From the NCBI GenBank assembly GCA_964057225.1, contig OZ059896.1, positions 4,030,001 through 4,094,000 of the forward strand: DNA of 64,000 nucleotides, in the 5' to 3' direction. The number at the start of each line of letters is the position of its first letter. Position 1 is the first letter of the stretch. Shown one piece after another: positions 1-12,174 of this stretch. Source of the stretch: Auanema rhodensis (Eukaryota; Nematoda; Chromadorea; Rhabditida; Rhabditidae). The notes beneath the pieces are model-generated. The model was not told the origin of the DNA and did not search any database. It saw only the letters and a list, made by a program, of their open reading frames with translations. Both the position numbers and the translations under genes were made by a program.

Positions 1-3000
1 AAAAATTTTTGTCAAAATGTTTTTGGAAGCAATTTTGAGTGTACATGGAAACTCAACATACACTAATGCATCATTTTTCAAACGATCATAACTTATTTTT
101 GTATTAAGCGTTTCTCAATGTAGTATAGTGCATTCGATGCGGATTTTTAAGCTGCGTCGATCTGTAATATCAGATTTGCGCTAGCTTGAAAATGCACCGA
201 GATATCAACTGATATAAGTTCACACCTATATCCTCGATTTTCACCCTGAAGAATTAATTTTTTCGTTGAATAACATTGTCCATCGTTTTTGCCTTGAAAA
301 AAGGAATCTAAAAACATCTACTTTTTGCTAAATTATTTTGAAATTTTTCGAAAAAATTTTTGTCAAAATGTTTTTGGAAGCAATTTTGAGTGTACATGGA
401 AACTCAACATACACTAATGCATCATTTTTCAAACGATCATAACTTATTTTTGTATTAAGCGTTTCTCAATGTAGTATAGTGCATTCGATGCGGATTTTTA
501 AGCTGCGTCGATCTGTACTATCAGATTTGCGCTAGCTTGAAAATGCACCGAGATATCAACTGATATAAGTTCACACCTATATCCTCGATTTTCACCCTGA
601 AGAATTAATTTTTTCGTTGAATAACATTGTCCATCGTTTTTGCCTTGAAAAAAGGAATCTAAAAACATCTACTTTTCGCTAAATTATTTTGAAATTTTTC
701 GAAAAAATTTTTGTCAAAATGTTTTTGGAAGCAATTTTGAGTGTACATGGAAACTCAACATACACTATTGCATCATTTTTCAAACGATCATAACTAATTT
801 TTGTATTAAGCTTTTCTTAATGTAGTATAGTGCATTCGATGCGGATTTTTAAGCTGCGTCGATCTGTACTATCAGATTTGCGCTAGCTTGAAAATGCACC
901 GAGATATCAACTGATATAAGTTCACACTTATATCCTCGATTTTCACCCTGAAGAATTAATTTTTTCGTTGAATAACATTGTCCATCGTTTTTGCCTCAAA
1001 AAAAGGAATTTAAAAACATCTACTTTTCGCTAAATTATTTTGAAATTTTTCGAAAAAATTTTTGTCAAAATGTTTTTGGAAGCAATTTTGAGTGTACATG
1101 GAAACTCAACATACACTATTGCATCATTTTTCAAACGATCATAACTAATTTTTGTATTAAGCTTTTCTTAATGTAGTATAGTGCATTTGATGCGGATTTT
1201 TAAGCTGCGTCGATCTGTACTATCAGATTTGCGCTAGCTTGAAAATGCACCGAGATATGAACTGATATAAGTTCACACTTATATCCTCGATTTTCACCCT
1301 GAAGAATTAATTTTTTCGTTGAATTACATTGTCCATCGTTTTTGCCTTGAAAAAAGGAATCTAAAAACATCTACTTTTCGCTAAATTATTTTGAAATTTT
1401 TCGAAAAAATTTTTGTCAAAATGTTTTTGGAAGCAATTTTGAGTGTACATGGAAACTCAACATACACTAATGCATCATTTTTCAAACGATCATAACTTAT
1501 TTTTGTATTAAGCGTTTCTCAATGTAGTATAGTGCATTCGATGCGGATTTTTAAGCTGCGTCGATCTGTACTATCAGATTTGCGCTAGCTTGAAAATGCA
1601 CCGAGATATGAACTGATATAAGTTCACATTTATATCCTCGATTTTCACCCTGAAGAATTAATTTTTTCGTTGAATTACATTGTCCATCGTTTTTGCCTTG
1701 AAAAAAGGAATCTAAAAACATCTACTTTTCGCTAAATTATTCTGAAATTTTTCGAAAAAATTTTTGTCAAAATGTTTTTGGAAGCAATTTTGAGTGTACA
1801 TGGAAACTCAACATACACTAATGCATCATTTTTCAAACGATCATAACTAATTTTTGTATTAAGCGTTTCTCAATGTAGTATAGTGCATTCGATGCGGATT
1901 TTTAAGCTGCGTCGATCTGTACTATCAGATTTGCGCTAGCTTGAAAATGCACCGAGATATCAACTGATATAAGTTCACACCTATATCCTCGATTTTCACC
2001 CTGAAGAATTAATTTTTTCGTTGAATAACATTGTCCATCGTTTTTGCCTTGAAAAAAGGAATCTAAAAACATCTACTTTTTGCTAAATTATTTTGAAATT
2101 TTTCGAAAAAATTTTTGTCAAAATGTTTTTGGAAGCAATTTTGAGTGTACATGGAAACTCAACATACACTAATGCATCATTTTTCAAACGATCATAACTT
2201 ATTTTTGTATTAAGCGTTTCTCAATGTAGTATAGTGCATTCGATGCGGATTTTTAAGCTGCGTCGATCTGTACTATCAGATTTGCGCTAGCTTGAAAATG
2301 CACCGAGATATGAACTGATATAAGTTCACACTTATATCCTCGATTTTCACCCTGAAGAATTAATTTTTTCGTTGAATTACATTGTCCATCGTTTTTGCCT
2401 TGAAAAAAGGAATCTAAAAACATCTACTTTTCGCTATATTATTTTGAAATTTTTCGAAAAAATTTTTGTCAAAATGTTTTTGGAAGCAATTTTGAGTGTA
2501 CATGGAAACTCAACATACACTAATGCATCATTTTTCAAACGATCATAACTAATTTTTGTATTAAGCGTTTCTCAATGTAGTATAGTGCATTCGATGCGGA
2601 TTTTTAAGCTGCGTCGATCTGTAATATCAGATTTGCGCTAGCTTGAAAATGCACCGAGATATCAACTGATATAAGTTCACACCTATATCCTCGATTTTCA
2701 CCCTGAAGAATTAATTTTTTCGTTGAATAACATTGTCCATCGTTTTTGCCTTGAAAAAAGGAATCTAAAAACATCTACTTTTTGCTAAATTATTTTGAAA
2801 TTTTTCGAAAAAATTTTTGTCAAAATGTTTTTGGAAGCAATTTTGAGTGTACATGGAAACTCAACATACACTAATGCATCATTTTTCAAACGATCATAAC
2901 TTATTTTTGTATTAAGCGTTTCTCAATGTAGTATAGTGCATTCGATGCGGATTTTTAAGCTGCGTCGATCTGTAATATCAGATTTGCGCTAGCTTGAAAA

Positions 3001-6000
3001 TGCACCGAGATATCAACTGATATAAGTTCACACCTATATCCTCGATTTTCACCCTGAAGAATTAATTTTTTCGTTGAATAACATTGTCCATCGTTTTTGC
3101 CTTGAAAAAAGGAATCTAAAAACATCTACTTTTTGCTAAATTATTTTGAAATTTTTCGAAAAAATTTTTGTCAAAATGTTTTTGGAAGCAATTTTGAGTG
3201 TACATGGAAACTCAACATACACTAATGCATCATTTTTCAAACGATCATAACTTATTTTTGTATTAAGCGTTTCTCAATGTAGTATAGTGCATTCGATGCG
3301 GATTTTTAAGCTGCGTCGATCTGTACTATCAGATTTGCGCTAGCTTGAAAATGCACCGAGATATCAACTGATATAAGTTCACACCTATATCCTCGATTTT
3401 CACCCTGAAGAATTAATTTTTTCGTTGAATAACATTGTCCATCGTTTTTGCCTTGAAAAAAGGAATCTAAAAACATCTACTTTTTGCTAAATTATTTTGA
3501 AATTTTTCGAAAAAATTTTTGTCAAAATGTTTTTGGAAGCAATTTTGAGTGTACATGGAAACTCAACATACACTAATGCATCATTTTTCAAACGATCATA
3601 ACTTATTTTTGTATTAAGCGTTTCTCAATGTAGTATAGTGCATTCGATGCGGATTTTTAAGCTGCGTCGATCTGTACTATCAGATTTGCGCTAGCTTGAA
3701 AATGCACCGAGATATCAACTGATATAAGTTCACACCTATATCCTCGATTTTCACCCTGAAGAATTAATTTTTTCGTTGAATAACATTGTCCATCGTTTTT
3801 GCCTTGAAAAAAGGAATCTAAAAACATCTACTTTTTGCTAAATTATTTTGAAATTTTTCGAAAAAATTTTTGTCAAAATGTTTTTGGAAGCAATTTTGAG
3901 TGTACATGGAAACTCAACATACACTAATGCATCATTTTTCAAACGATCATAACTTATTTTTGTATTAAGCGTTTCTCAATGTAGTATAGTGCATTCGATG
4001 CGGATTTTTAAGCTGCGTCGATCTGTACTATCAGATTTGCGCTAGCTTGAAAATGCACCGAGATATCAACTGATATAAGTTCACACTTATATCCTCGATT
4101 TTCACCCTGAAGAATTAATTTTTTCGTTGAATAACATTGTCCATCGTTTTTGCCTCGAAAGAAGGAATCTAAAAACATCTACTTTTCGCTAAATTATTTT
4201 GAAATTTTTCGAAAAAATTTTTGTCAAAATGTTTTTGGAAGCAATTTTGAGTGTACATGGAAACTCAACATACACTAATGCATCATTTTTCAAACGATCA
4301 TAACTTATTTTTGTATTAAGCGTTTCTCAATGTAGTATAGTGCATTCGATGCGGATTTTTAAGCTGCGTCGATCTGTACTATCAGATTTGCGCTAGCTTG
4401 AAAATGCACCGAGATATCAACTGATATAAGTTCACACTTATATCCTCGATTTTCACCCTGAAGAATTAATTTTTTCGTTGAATAACATTGTCCATCGTTT
4501 TTGCCTCAAAAAAAGGAATCTAAAAACATCTACTTTTCGCTAAATTATTTTGAAATTTTTCGAAAAAATTTTTGTCAAAATGTTTTTGGAAGCAATTTTG
4601 AGTGTACATGGAAACTCAACATACACTAATGCATCATTTTTCAAACGATCATAACTTATTTTTGTATTAAGCGTTTCTCAATGTAGTATAGTGCATTCGA
4701 TGCGGATTTTTAAGCTGCGTCGATCTGTACTATCAGATTTGCGCTAGCTTGAAAATGCACCGAGATATGAACTGATATAAGTTCACACTTATATCCTCGA
4801 TTTTCACCCTGAAGAATTAATTTTTTCGTTGAATTACATTGTCCATCGTTTTTGCCTTGAAAAAAGGAATCTAAAAACATCTACTTTTCGCTAAATTATT
4901 TTGAAATTTTTCGAAAAAATTTTTGTCAAAATGTTTTTGGAAGCAATTTTGAGTGTACATGGAAACTCAACATACACTAATGCATCATTTTTCAAACGAT
5001 CATAACTAATTTTTGTATTAAGCGTTTCTCAATGTAGTATAGTGCATTCGATGCGGATTTTTAAGCTGCGTCGATCTGTACTATCAGATTTGCGCTAGCT
5101 TGAAAATGCACCGAGATATCAACTGATATAAGTTCACACCTATATCCTCGATTTTCACCCTGAAGAATTAATTTTTTCGTTGAATAACATTGTCCTTCGT
5201 TTTTGCCTTGAAAAAAGGAATCTAAAAACATCTACTTTTTGCTAAATTATTTTGAAATTTTTCGAAAAAATTTTTGTCAAAATGTTTTTGGAAGCAATTT
5301 TGAGTGTACATGGAAACTCAACATACACTAATGCATCATTTTTCAAACGATCATAACTAATTTTTGTATTAAGCGTTTCTCAATGTAGTATAGTGCATTC
5401 GATGCGGATTTTTAAGCTGCGTCGATCTGTACTATCAGATTTGCGCTAGCTTGAAAATGCACCGAGATATCAACTGATATAAGTTCACACTTATATCCTC
5501 GATTTTCACCCTGAAGAATTAATTTTTTCGTTGAATTACATTGTCCATCGTTTTTGCCTTGAAAAAAGGAATCTAAAAACATCTACTTTTCGCTAAATTA
5601 TTTTGAAATTTTTCGAAAAAATTTTTGTCAAAATGTTTTTGGAAGCAATTTTGAGTGTACATGGAAACTCAACATACACTATTGCATCATTTTTCAAACG
5701 ATCATAACTAATTTTTGTATTAAGCTTTTCTTAATGTAGTATAGTGCATTCGATGCGGATTTTTAAGCTGCGTCGATCTGTACTATCAGATTTGCGCTAG
5801 CTTGAAAATGCACCGAGATATGAACTGATATAAGTTCACACTTATATCCTCGATTTTCACCCTGAAGAATTAATTTTTTCGTTGAATTACATTGTCCATC
5901 GTTTTTGCCTTGAAAAAAGGAATCTAAAAACATCTACTTTTCGCTAAATTATTTTGAAATTTTTCGAAAAAATTTTTGTCAAAATGTTTTTGGAAGCAAT

Positions 6001-8340
6001 TTTGAGTGTACATGGAAACTCAACATACACTAATGCATCATTTTTCAAACGATCATAACTAATTTTTGTATTGAGCGTTTCTCAATGTAGTATAGTGCAT
6101 TCGATGCGGATTTTTAAGCTGCGTCGATCTGTACTATCAGATTTGCGCTAGCTTGAAAATGCACCGAGATATCAACTGATATAAGTTCACACTTATATCC
6201 TCGATTTTCACCCTGAAGAATTAATTTTTTCGTTGAATTACATTGTCCATCGTTTTTGCCTTGAAAAAAGGAATCTAAAAACATCTACTTTTCGCTAAAT
6301 TATTTTGAAATTTTTCGAAAAAATTTTTGTCAAAATGTTTTTGGAAGCAATTTTGAGTGTACATGGAAACTCAACATACACTAGTGCATCATTTTTCAAA
6401 CGATCATAACTTATTTTTGTATTAAGCGTTTCTCAATGTAGTATAGTGCATTCGATGCGGATTTTTAAGCTGCGTCGATCTGTACTATCAGATTTGCGCT
6501 AGCTTGAAAATGCACCGAGATATCAACTGATATAAGTTCACACTTATATCCTCGATTTTCACCCTGAAGAATTAATTTTTTCGTTGAATAACATTGTCCA
6601 TCGTTTTTGCCTTGAAAAAAGGAATCTAAAAACATCTACTTTTCGCTAAATTATTTTGAAATTTTTCGAAAAAATTTTTGTCAAAATGTTTTTGGAAGCA
6701 ATTTTGAGTGTACATGGAAACTCAACATACACTAATGCATCATTTTTCAAACGATCATAACTAATTTTTGTATTAAGCGTTTCTCAATGTAGTATAGTGC
6801 ATTCGATGCGGATTTTTAAGCTGCGTCGATCTGTACTATCAGATTTGCGCTAGCTTGAAAATGCACCGAGATATGAACTGATATAAGTTCACACTTATAT
6901 CCTCGATTTTCACCCTGAAGAATTAATTTTTTCGTTGAATTACATTGTCCATCGTTTTTGCCTTGAAAAAAGGAATCTAAAAACATCTACTTTTCGCTAA
7001 ATTATTTTGAAATTTTTCGAAAAAATTTTTGTCAAAATGTTTTTGGAAGCAATTTTGAGTGTACATGGAAACTCAACATACACTAATGCATCATTTTTCA
7101 AACGATCATAACTATTTTTTGTATTAAGCGTTTCTCAATGTAGTATAGTGCATTCGATGCGGATTTTTAAGCTGCGTCGATCTGTACTATCAGATTTGCG
7201 CTAGCTTGAAAATGCACCGAGATATCAACTGATATAAGTTCACACTTATATCCTCGATTTTCACCCTGAAGAATTAATTTTTTCGTTGAATAACATTGTC
7301 CATCGTTTTTGCCTCGAAAAAAGGAATCTAAAAACATCTACTTTTCGCTAAATTATTTTGAAATTTTTCGAAAAAATTTTTGTCAAAATGTTTTTGGAAG
7401 CAATTTTGAGTGTACATGGAAACTCAACATACACTAATGCATCATTTTTCAAACGATCATAACTAATTTTTGTATTAAGCGTTTCTCAATGTAGTATAGT
7501 GCATTCGATGCGGATTTTTAAGCTGCGTCGATCTGTACTATCAGATTTGCGCTAGCTTGAAAATGCACCGTGATATGAACTGATATAAGTTCACACTTAT
7601 ATCCTCGATTTTCACCCTGAAGAATTAATTTTTTCGTTGAATTACATTGTCCATCGTTTTTGCCTTGAAAAAAGGAATCTAAAAACATCTACTTTTCGCT
7701 AAATTATTTTGAAATTTTTCGAAAAAATTTTTGTCAAAATGTTTTTGGAAGCAATTTTGAGTGTACATGGAAACTCAACATACACTAATGCATCATTTTT
7801 CAAACGATCATAACTTATTTTTGTATTAAGCGTTTCTTAATGTAGTATAGTGCATTCGATGCGGATTTTTAAGCTGCGTCGATCTGTACTATCAGATTTG
7901 CGCTAGCTTGAAAATGCACCGAGATATCAACTGATATAAGTTCACACTTATATCCTCGATTTTCACCCTGAAGAATTAATTTTTTCGTTGAATAACATTG
8001 TCCATCGTTTTTGCCTTGAAAAAAGGAATCTAAAAACATCTACTTTTTGCTAAATTATTTTGAAATTTTTCGAAAAAATTTTTGTCAAAATGTTTTTGGA
8101 AGCAATTTTGAGTGTACATGGAAACTCAACATACACTAATGCATCATTTTTCAAACGATCATAACTAATTTTTGTATTAAGCGTTTCTCAATGTAGTATA
8201 GTGCATTCGATGCGGATTTTTAAGCTGCGTCGATCTGTACTATCAGATTTGCGCTAGCTTGAAAATGCACCGAGATATCAACTGATATAAGTTCACACCT
8301 ATATCCTCGATTTTCACCCTGAAGAATTAATTTTTTCGTT

Positions 8341-8460
8341 GAAAAACATTGTCCATCGTTTTTGCCTTGAAAAAAGGAATCTAAAAACATCTACTTTTTG
8401 CTAAATTATTTTGAAATTTTTCGGGAAAATTTTTGTCAAAATGTTTTTGGAAGCAATGTT
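8341..8460 (-). repeat. Variant L patch carrying R-like marks, first copy
   Basis: This stretch has GTTGAAAAACATTG, TTCGGGAAAATTTTTG and GCAATGTTGAG instead of the usual left-array bases. The CGGGAAA and GCAATGTTG states are otherwise typical of the right array. The same combination recurs at 9,745-9,864, exactly 1,404 bp (four monomers) downstream, so a four-monomer segment was duplicated after the variant arose. Confidence 0.75.
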
Positions 8461-9744
8461 GAGTGTACATGGAAACTCAACATACACTAATGCATCATTT
8501 TTCAAACGATCATAACTAATTTTTGTATTAAGCTTTTCTTAATGTAGTATAGTGAATTCGATGCGGATTTTTAAGCTGCGTCGATCTGTGTTATCAGATT
8601 TCCGCTAGCTTAAAAATGCACCGAGATATGAACTGATATAAGTTCACACCTATATCCTCGATTTTCACCCTGAAGAATTAATTTTTTCGTTGAATTACAT
8701 TGTCCATCGTTTTTGCCTTGAAAAAAAGAATCTAAAAACATCTACTTTTCGCTAAATTATTTTGAAATTTTTCGAAAAAATTTTTGTCAAAATGTTTTTG
8801 GAAGCAATTTTGAGTGTACATGGAAACTCAACATACACTAATGCATCATTTTTCAAACGATCATAACTTATTTTTGTATTAAGCGTTTCTCAATGTAGTA
8901 TAGTGCATTCGATGCGGATTTTTAAGCTGCGTCGATCTGTACTATCAGATTTGCGCTAGCTTGAAAATGCACCGAGATATCAACTGATATAAGTTCACAC
9001 TTATATCCTCGATTTTCACCCTGAAGAATTAATTTTTTCGTTGAATAACATTGTCCATCGTTTTTGCCTCGAAAAAAGGAATCTAAAAACATCTACTTTT
9101 CGCTAAATTATTTTGAAATTTTTCGAAAAAATTTTTGTCAAAATGTTTTTGGAAGCAATTTTGAGTGTACATGGAAACTCAACATACACTAATGCATCAT
9201 TTTTCAAACGATCATAACTAATTTTTGTATTAAGCGTTTCTCAATGTAGTATGGTGCATTCGATGCGGATTTTTAAGCTGCGTCGATCTGTGTTATCAGA
9301 TTTCCGCTAGCTTAAAAATGCACCGAGATATCAACTGATATAAGTTCACACCTATATCCTCGATTTTCACACTGAAGAATTAATTTTTTCGTTGAATAAC
9401 ATTGTCCATCGTTTTTGCCTTGAAAAAAGGAATCTAAAAACATCTACTTTTTGCTAAATTATTTTGAAATTTTTCGAAAAAATTTTTGTCAAAATGTTTT
9501 TGGAAGCAATTTTGAGTGTACATGGAAACTCAACATACACTAATGCATCATTTTTCAAACGATCATAACTAATTTTTGTATTAAGCGTTTCTCAATGTAG
9601 TATAGTGCATTCGATGCGGATTTTTAAGCTGCGTCGATCTGTACTATCAGATTTGCGCTAGCTTGAAAATGCACCGAGATATCAACTGATATAAGTTCAC
9701 ACCTATATCCTCGATTTTCACCCTGAAGAATTAATTTTTTCGTT

Positions 9745-9864
9745 GAAAAACATTGTCCATCGTTTTTGCCTTGAAAAAAGGAATCTAAAAACATCTACTT
9801 TTTGCTAAATTATTTTGAAATTTTTCGGGAAAATTTTTGTCAAAATGTTTTTGGAAGCAATGTT
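9745..9864 (-). repeat. Variant L patch carrying R-like marks, second copy
   Basis: Second occurrence of the GTTGAAAAACATTG / TTCGGGAAAATTTTTG / GCAATGTTGAG combination, four monomers downstream of the copy at 8,341. The following monomers differ (for example GATATCAACTG here against GATATGAACTG there), so the duplication has since been partly overwritten. Confidence 0.75.
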
Positions 9865-11274
9865 GAGTGTACATGGAAACTCAACATACACTAATGCATC
9901 ATTTTTCAAACGATCATAACTAATTTTTGTATTAAGCTTTTCTTAATGTAGTATAGTGCATTCGATGCGGATTTTTAAGCTGCGTCGATCTGTGTTATCA
10001 GATTTGCGCTAGCTTGAAAATGCACCGAGATATCAACTGATATAAGTTCACCCCTATATCCTCGATTTTCACCCTGAAGAATTAATTTTTTCGTTGAATT
10101 ACATTGTCCATCGTTTTTACCTCGAAAAAAGGAATCTAAAAACATCTACTTTTCGCTAAATTATTTCGAAATTTTTCGAAAAAATTTTTGTCAAAATGTT
10201 TTTGGAAGCAATTTTGAGTGTACATGGAAACTCAACATACACTATTGCATCATTTTTCAAACGATCATAACTAATTTTTGTATTAAGCTTTTCTTAATGT
10301 AGTATAGTGCATTCGATGCGGATTTTTAAGCTGCGTCGATCTGTACTATCAGATTTGCGCTAGCTGGAAAATGCACCGAGATATGAACTGATATAAGTTC
10401 ACACTTATATCCTCGATTTTCACCCTGAAGAATTAATTTTTTCGTTGAATTACATTGTCCATCGTTTTTGCCTTGAAAAAAGGAATCTAAAAACATCTAC
10501 TTTTCGCTAAATTATTTTGAAATTTTTCGAAAAAATTTTTGTCAAAATGTTTTTGGAAGCAATTTTGAGTGTACATGGAAACTCAACATACACTAATGCA
10601 TCATTTTTCAAACGATCATAACTTATTTTTGTATTAAGCGTTTCTCAATGTAGTATAGTGCATTAGATGCGGATTTTTAAGCTGCGTCGATCTGTACTAT
10701 CAGATTTGCGCTAGCTTGAAAATGCACCGAGATATCAACTGATATAAGTTCACACTTATATCCTCGATTTTCACCCTGAAGAATTAATTTTTTCGTTGAA
10801 TAACATTGTCCATCGTTTTTGCCTCAAAAAAAGGAATCTAAAAACATCTACTTTTCGCTAAATTATTTTGAAATTTTTCGAAAAAATTTTTGTCAAAATG
10901 TTTTTGGAAGCAATTTTGAGTGTACATGGAAACTCAACATACACTAATGCATCATTTTTCAAACGATCATAACTAATTTTTGTATTAAGCGTTTCTCAAT
11001 GTAGTATAGTGCATTCGATGAGGATTTTTAAGCTGCGTCGATCTGTGTTATCAGATTTCCGCTAGCTTAAAAATGCACCGAGATATCAACTGATATAAGT
11101 TCACACCTATATCCTCGATTTTCACCCTGAAGAATTAATTTTTTCGTTGAATAACATTGTCCATCGTTTTTGCCTTGAAAAAAGGAATCTAAAAACATCT
11201 ACTTTTTGCTAAATTATTTTGAAATTTTTCGAAAAAATTTTTGTCAAAATGTTTTTGGAAGCAATGTTGAGTGT

Positions 11275-12040
11275 ACATGGAAACTCAACATACACTAATG
11301 CATCATTTTTCAAACGATCATAACTAATTTTTGTATTAAGCTTTTCTTAATGTAGTATAGTGCATTCGATGCGGACTTTTAAGCTGCGTCGATCTGTGTT
11401 ATCAGATTTGCGCTAGCTTAAAAATGCACCGAGATATCAACTGATATAAGTTCACACCTATATCCTCGATTTTCACCCTGAAGAATTAATTTTTTCGTTG
11501 AATAACATTGTCCATCGTTTTTGCCTTGAAAAAAGGAATCTAAAAACATCTACTTTTTGCTAAATTATTTTGAAATTTTTCGAAAAAATTTTTGTCAAAA
11601 TGTTTTTGGAAGCAATGTTGAGTGTACATGGAAACTCAACATACACTAATGCATCATTTTTCAAACGATCATAACTAATTTTTGTATTAAGCTTTTCTTA
11701 ATGTAGTATAGTGCATTCGATGCGGACTTTTAAGCTGCGTCGATCTGTGTTATCAGATTTGCGCTAGCTTAAAAATGCACCGAGATATCAACTGATATAA
11801 GTTCACACCTATATCCTCGATTTTCACCCTGAAGAATTAATTTTTTCGTTGAATAACATTGTCCATCGTTTTTGCCTTGAAAAAAGGAATCTAAAAACAT
11901 CTACTTTTTGCTGAATTATTTTGAAATTTTTCGAAAAAATTTTTGTCAAAATGTTTTTGGAAGCAATTTTGAGTGTACATGGAAACTCAACATACACTAA
12001 TGCATCATTTTTCAAACGATCATAACTAATTTTTGTATTA
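11275..12040 (-). repeat. Duplicated two-monomer block, copy 1
   Basis: Two consecutive monomers with the variant GCGGACTTTTAAGC, followed by a monomer with the unusual TTTTTGCTGAATTATT. The same stretch recurs at about 14,785-15,550, 3,510 bp (ten monomers) away, with no difference noticed by eye. Just before it GCAATGTTGAG is replaced by GCAATTTTGAG in the second copy, and just after it AAGCGTTTC is replaced by AAGCTTTTC, which sets the approximate edges. Confidence 0.8.
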
Positions 12041-12174
12041 AGCGTTTCTTAATGTAGTATAGTGCATTCGATGCGGATTTTTAAGCTGCGTCGATCTGTG
12101 TTATCAGATTTCCGCTAGCTTAAAAATGCACCGAGATATGAACTGATATAAGTTCACACCTATATCCTCGATTT

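Noticed and set aside
257-290. TTCGTTGAA in the L monomer as a CENP-B box.
   Set aside because: Only the first half resembles the box. The required CGGG core is missing at the right distance, and in the R subfamily this region reads TTTGTTGAA.
991-1176. Plus-strand 61-codon frame (also 15,733-15,918).
   Set aside because: It starts at TTG within the monomer and depends on single variant bases (CTCAAAAAAAGG or CTCGAAAAAAGG in place of CTTGAAAAAAGG). No coding evidence.
11824-12015. Minus-strand 63-codon frame in the left array (identical at 15,334-15,525, related at 17,440-17,631).
   Set aside because: It is the same chance frame of the 351-bp monomer. Most left monomers break it with a stop (AGC-TAA versus AGC-TGA differences), so it is not conserved.
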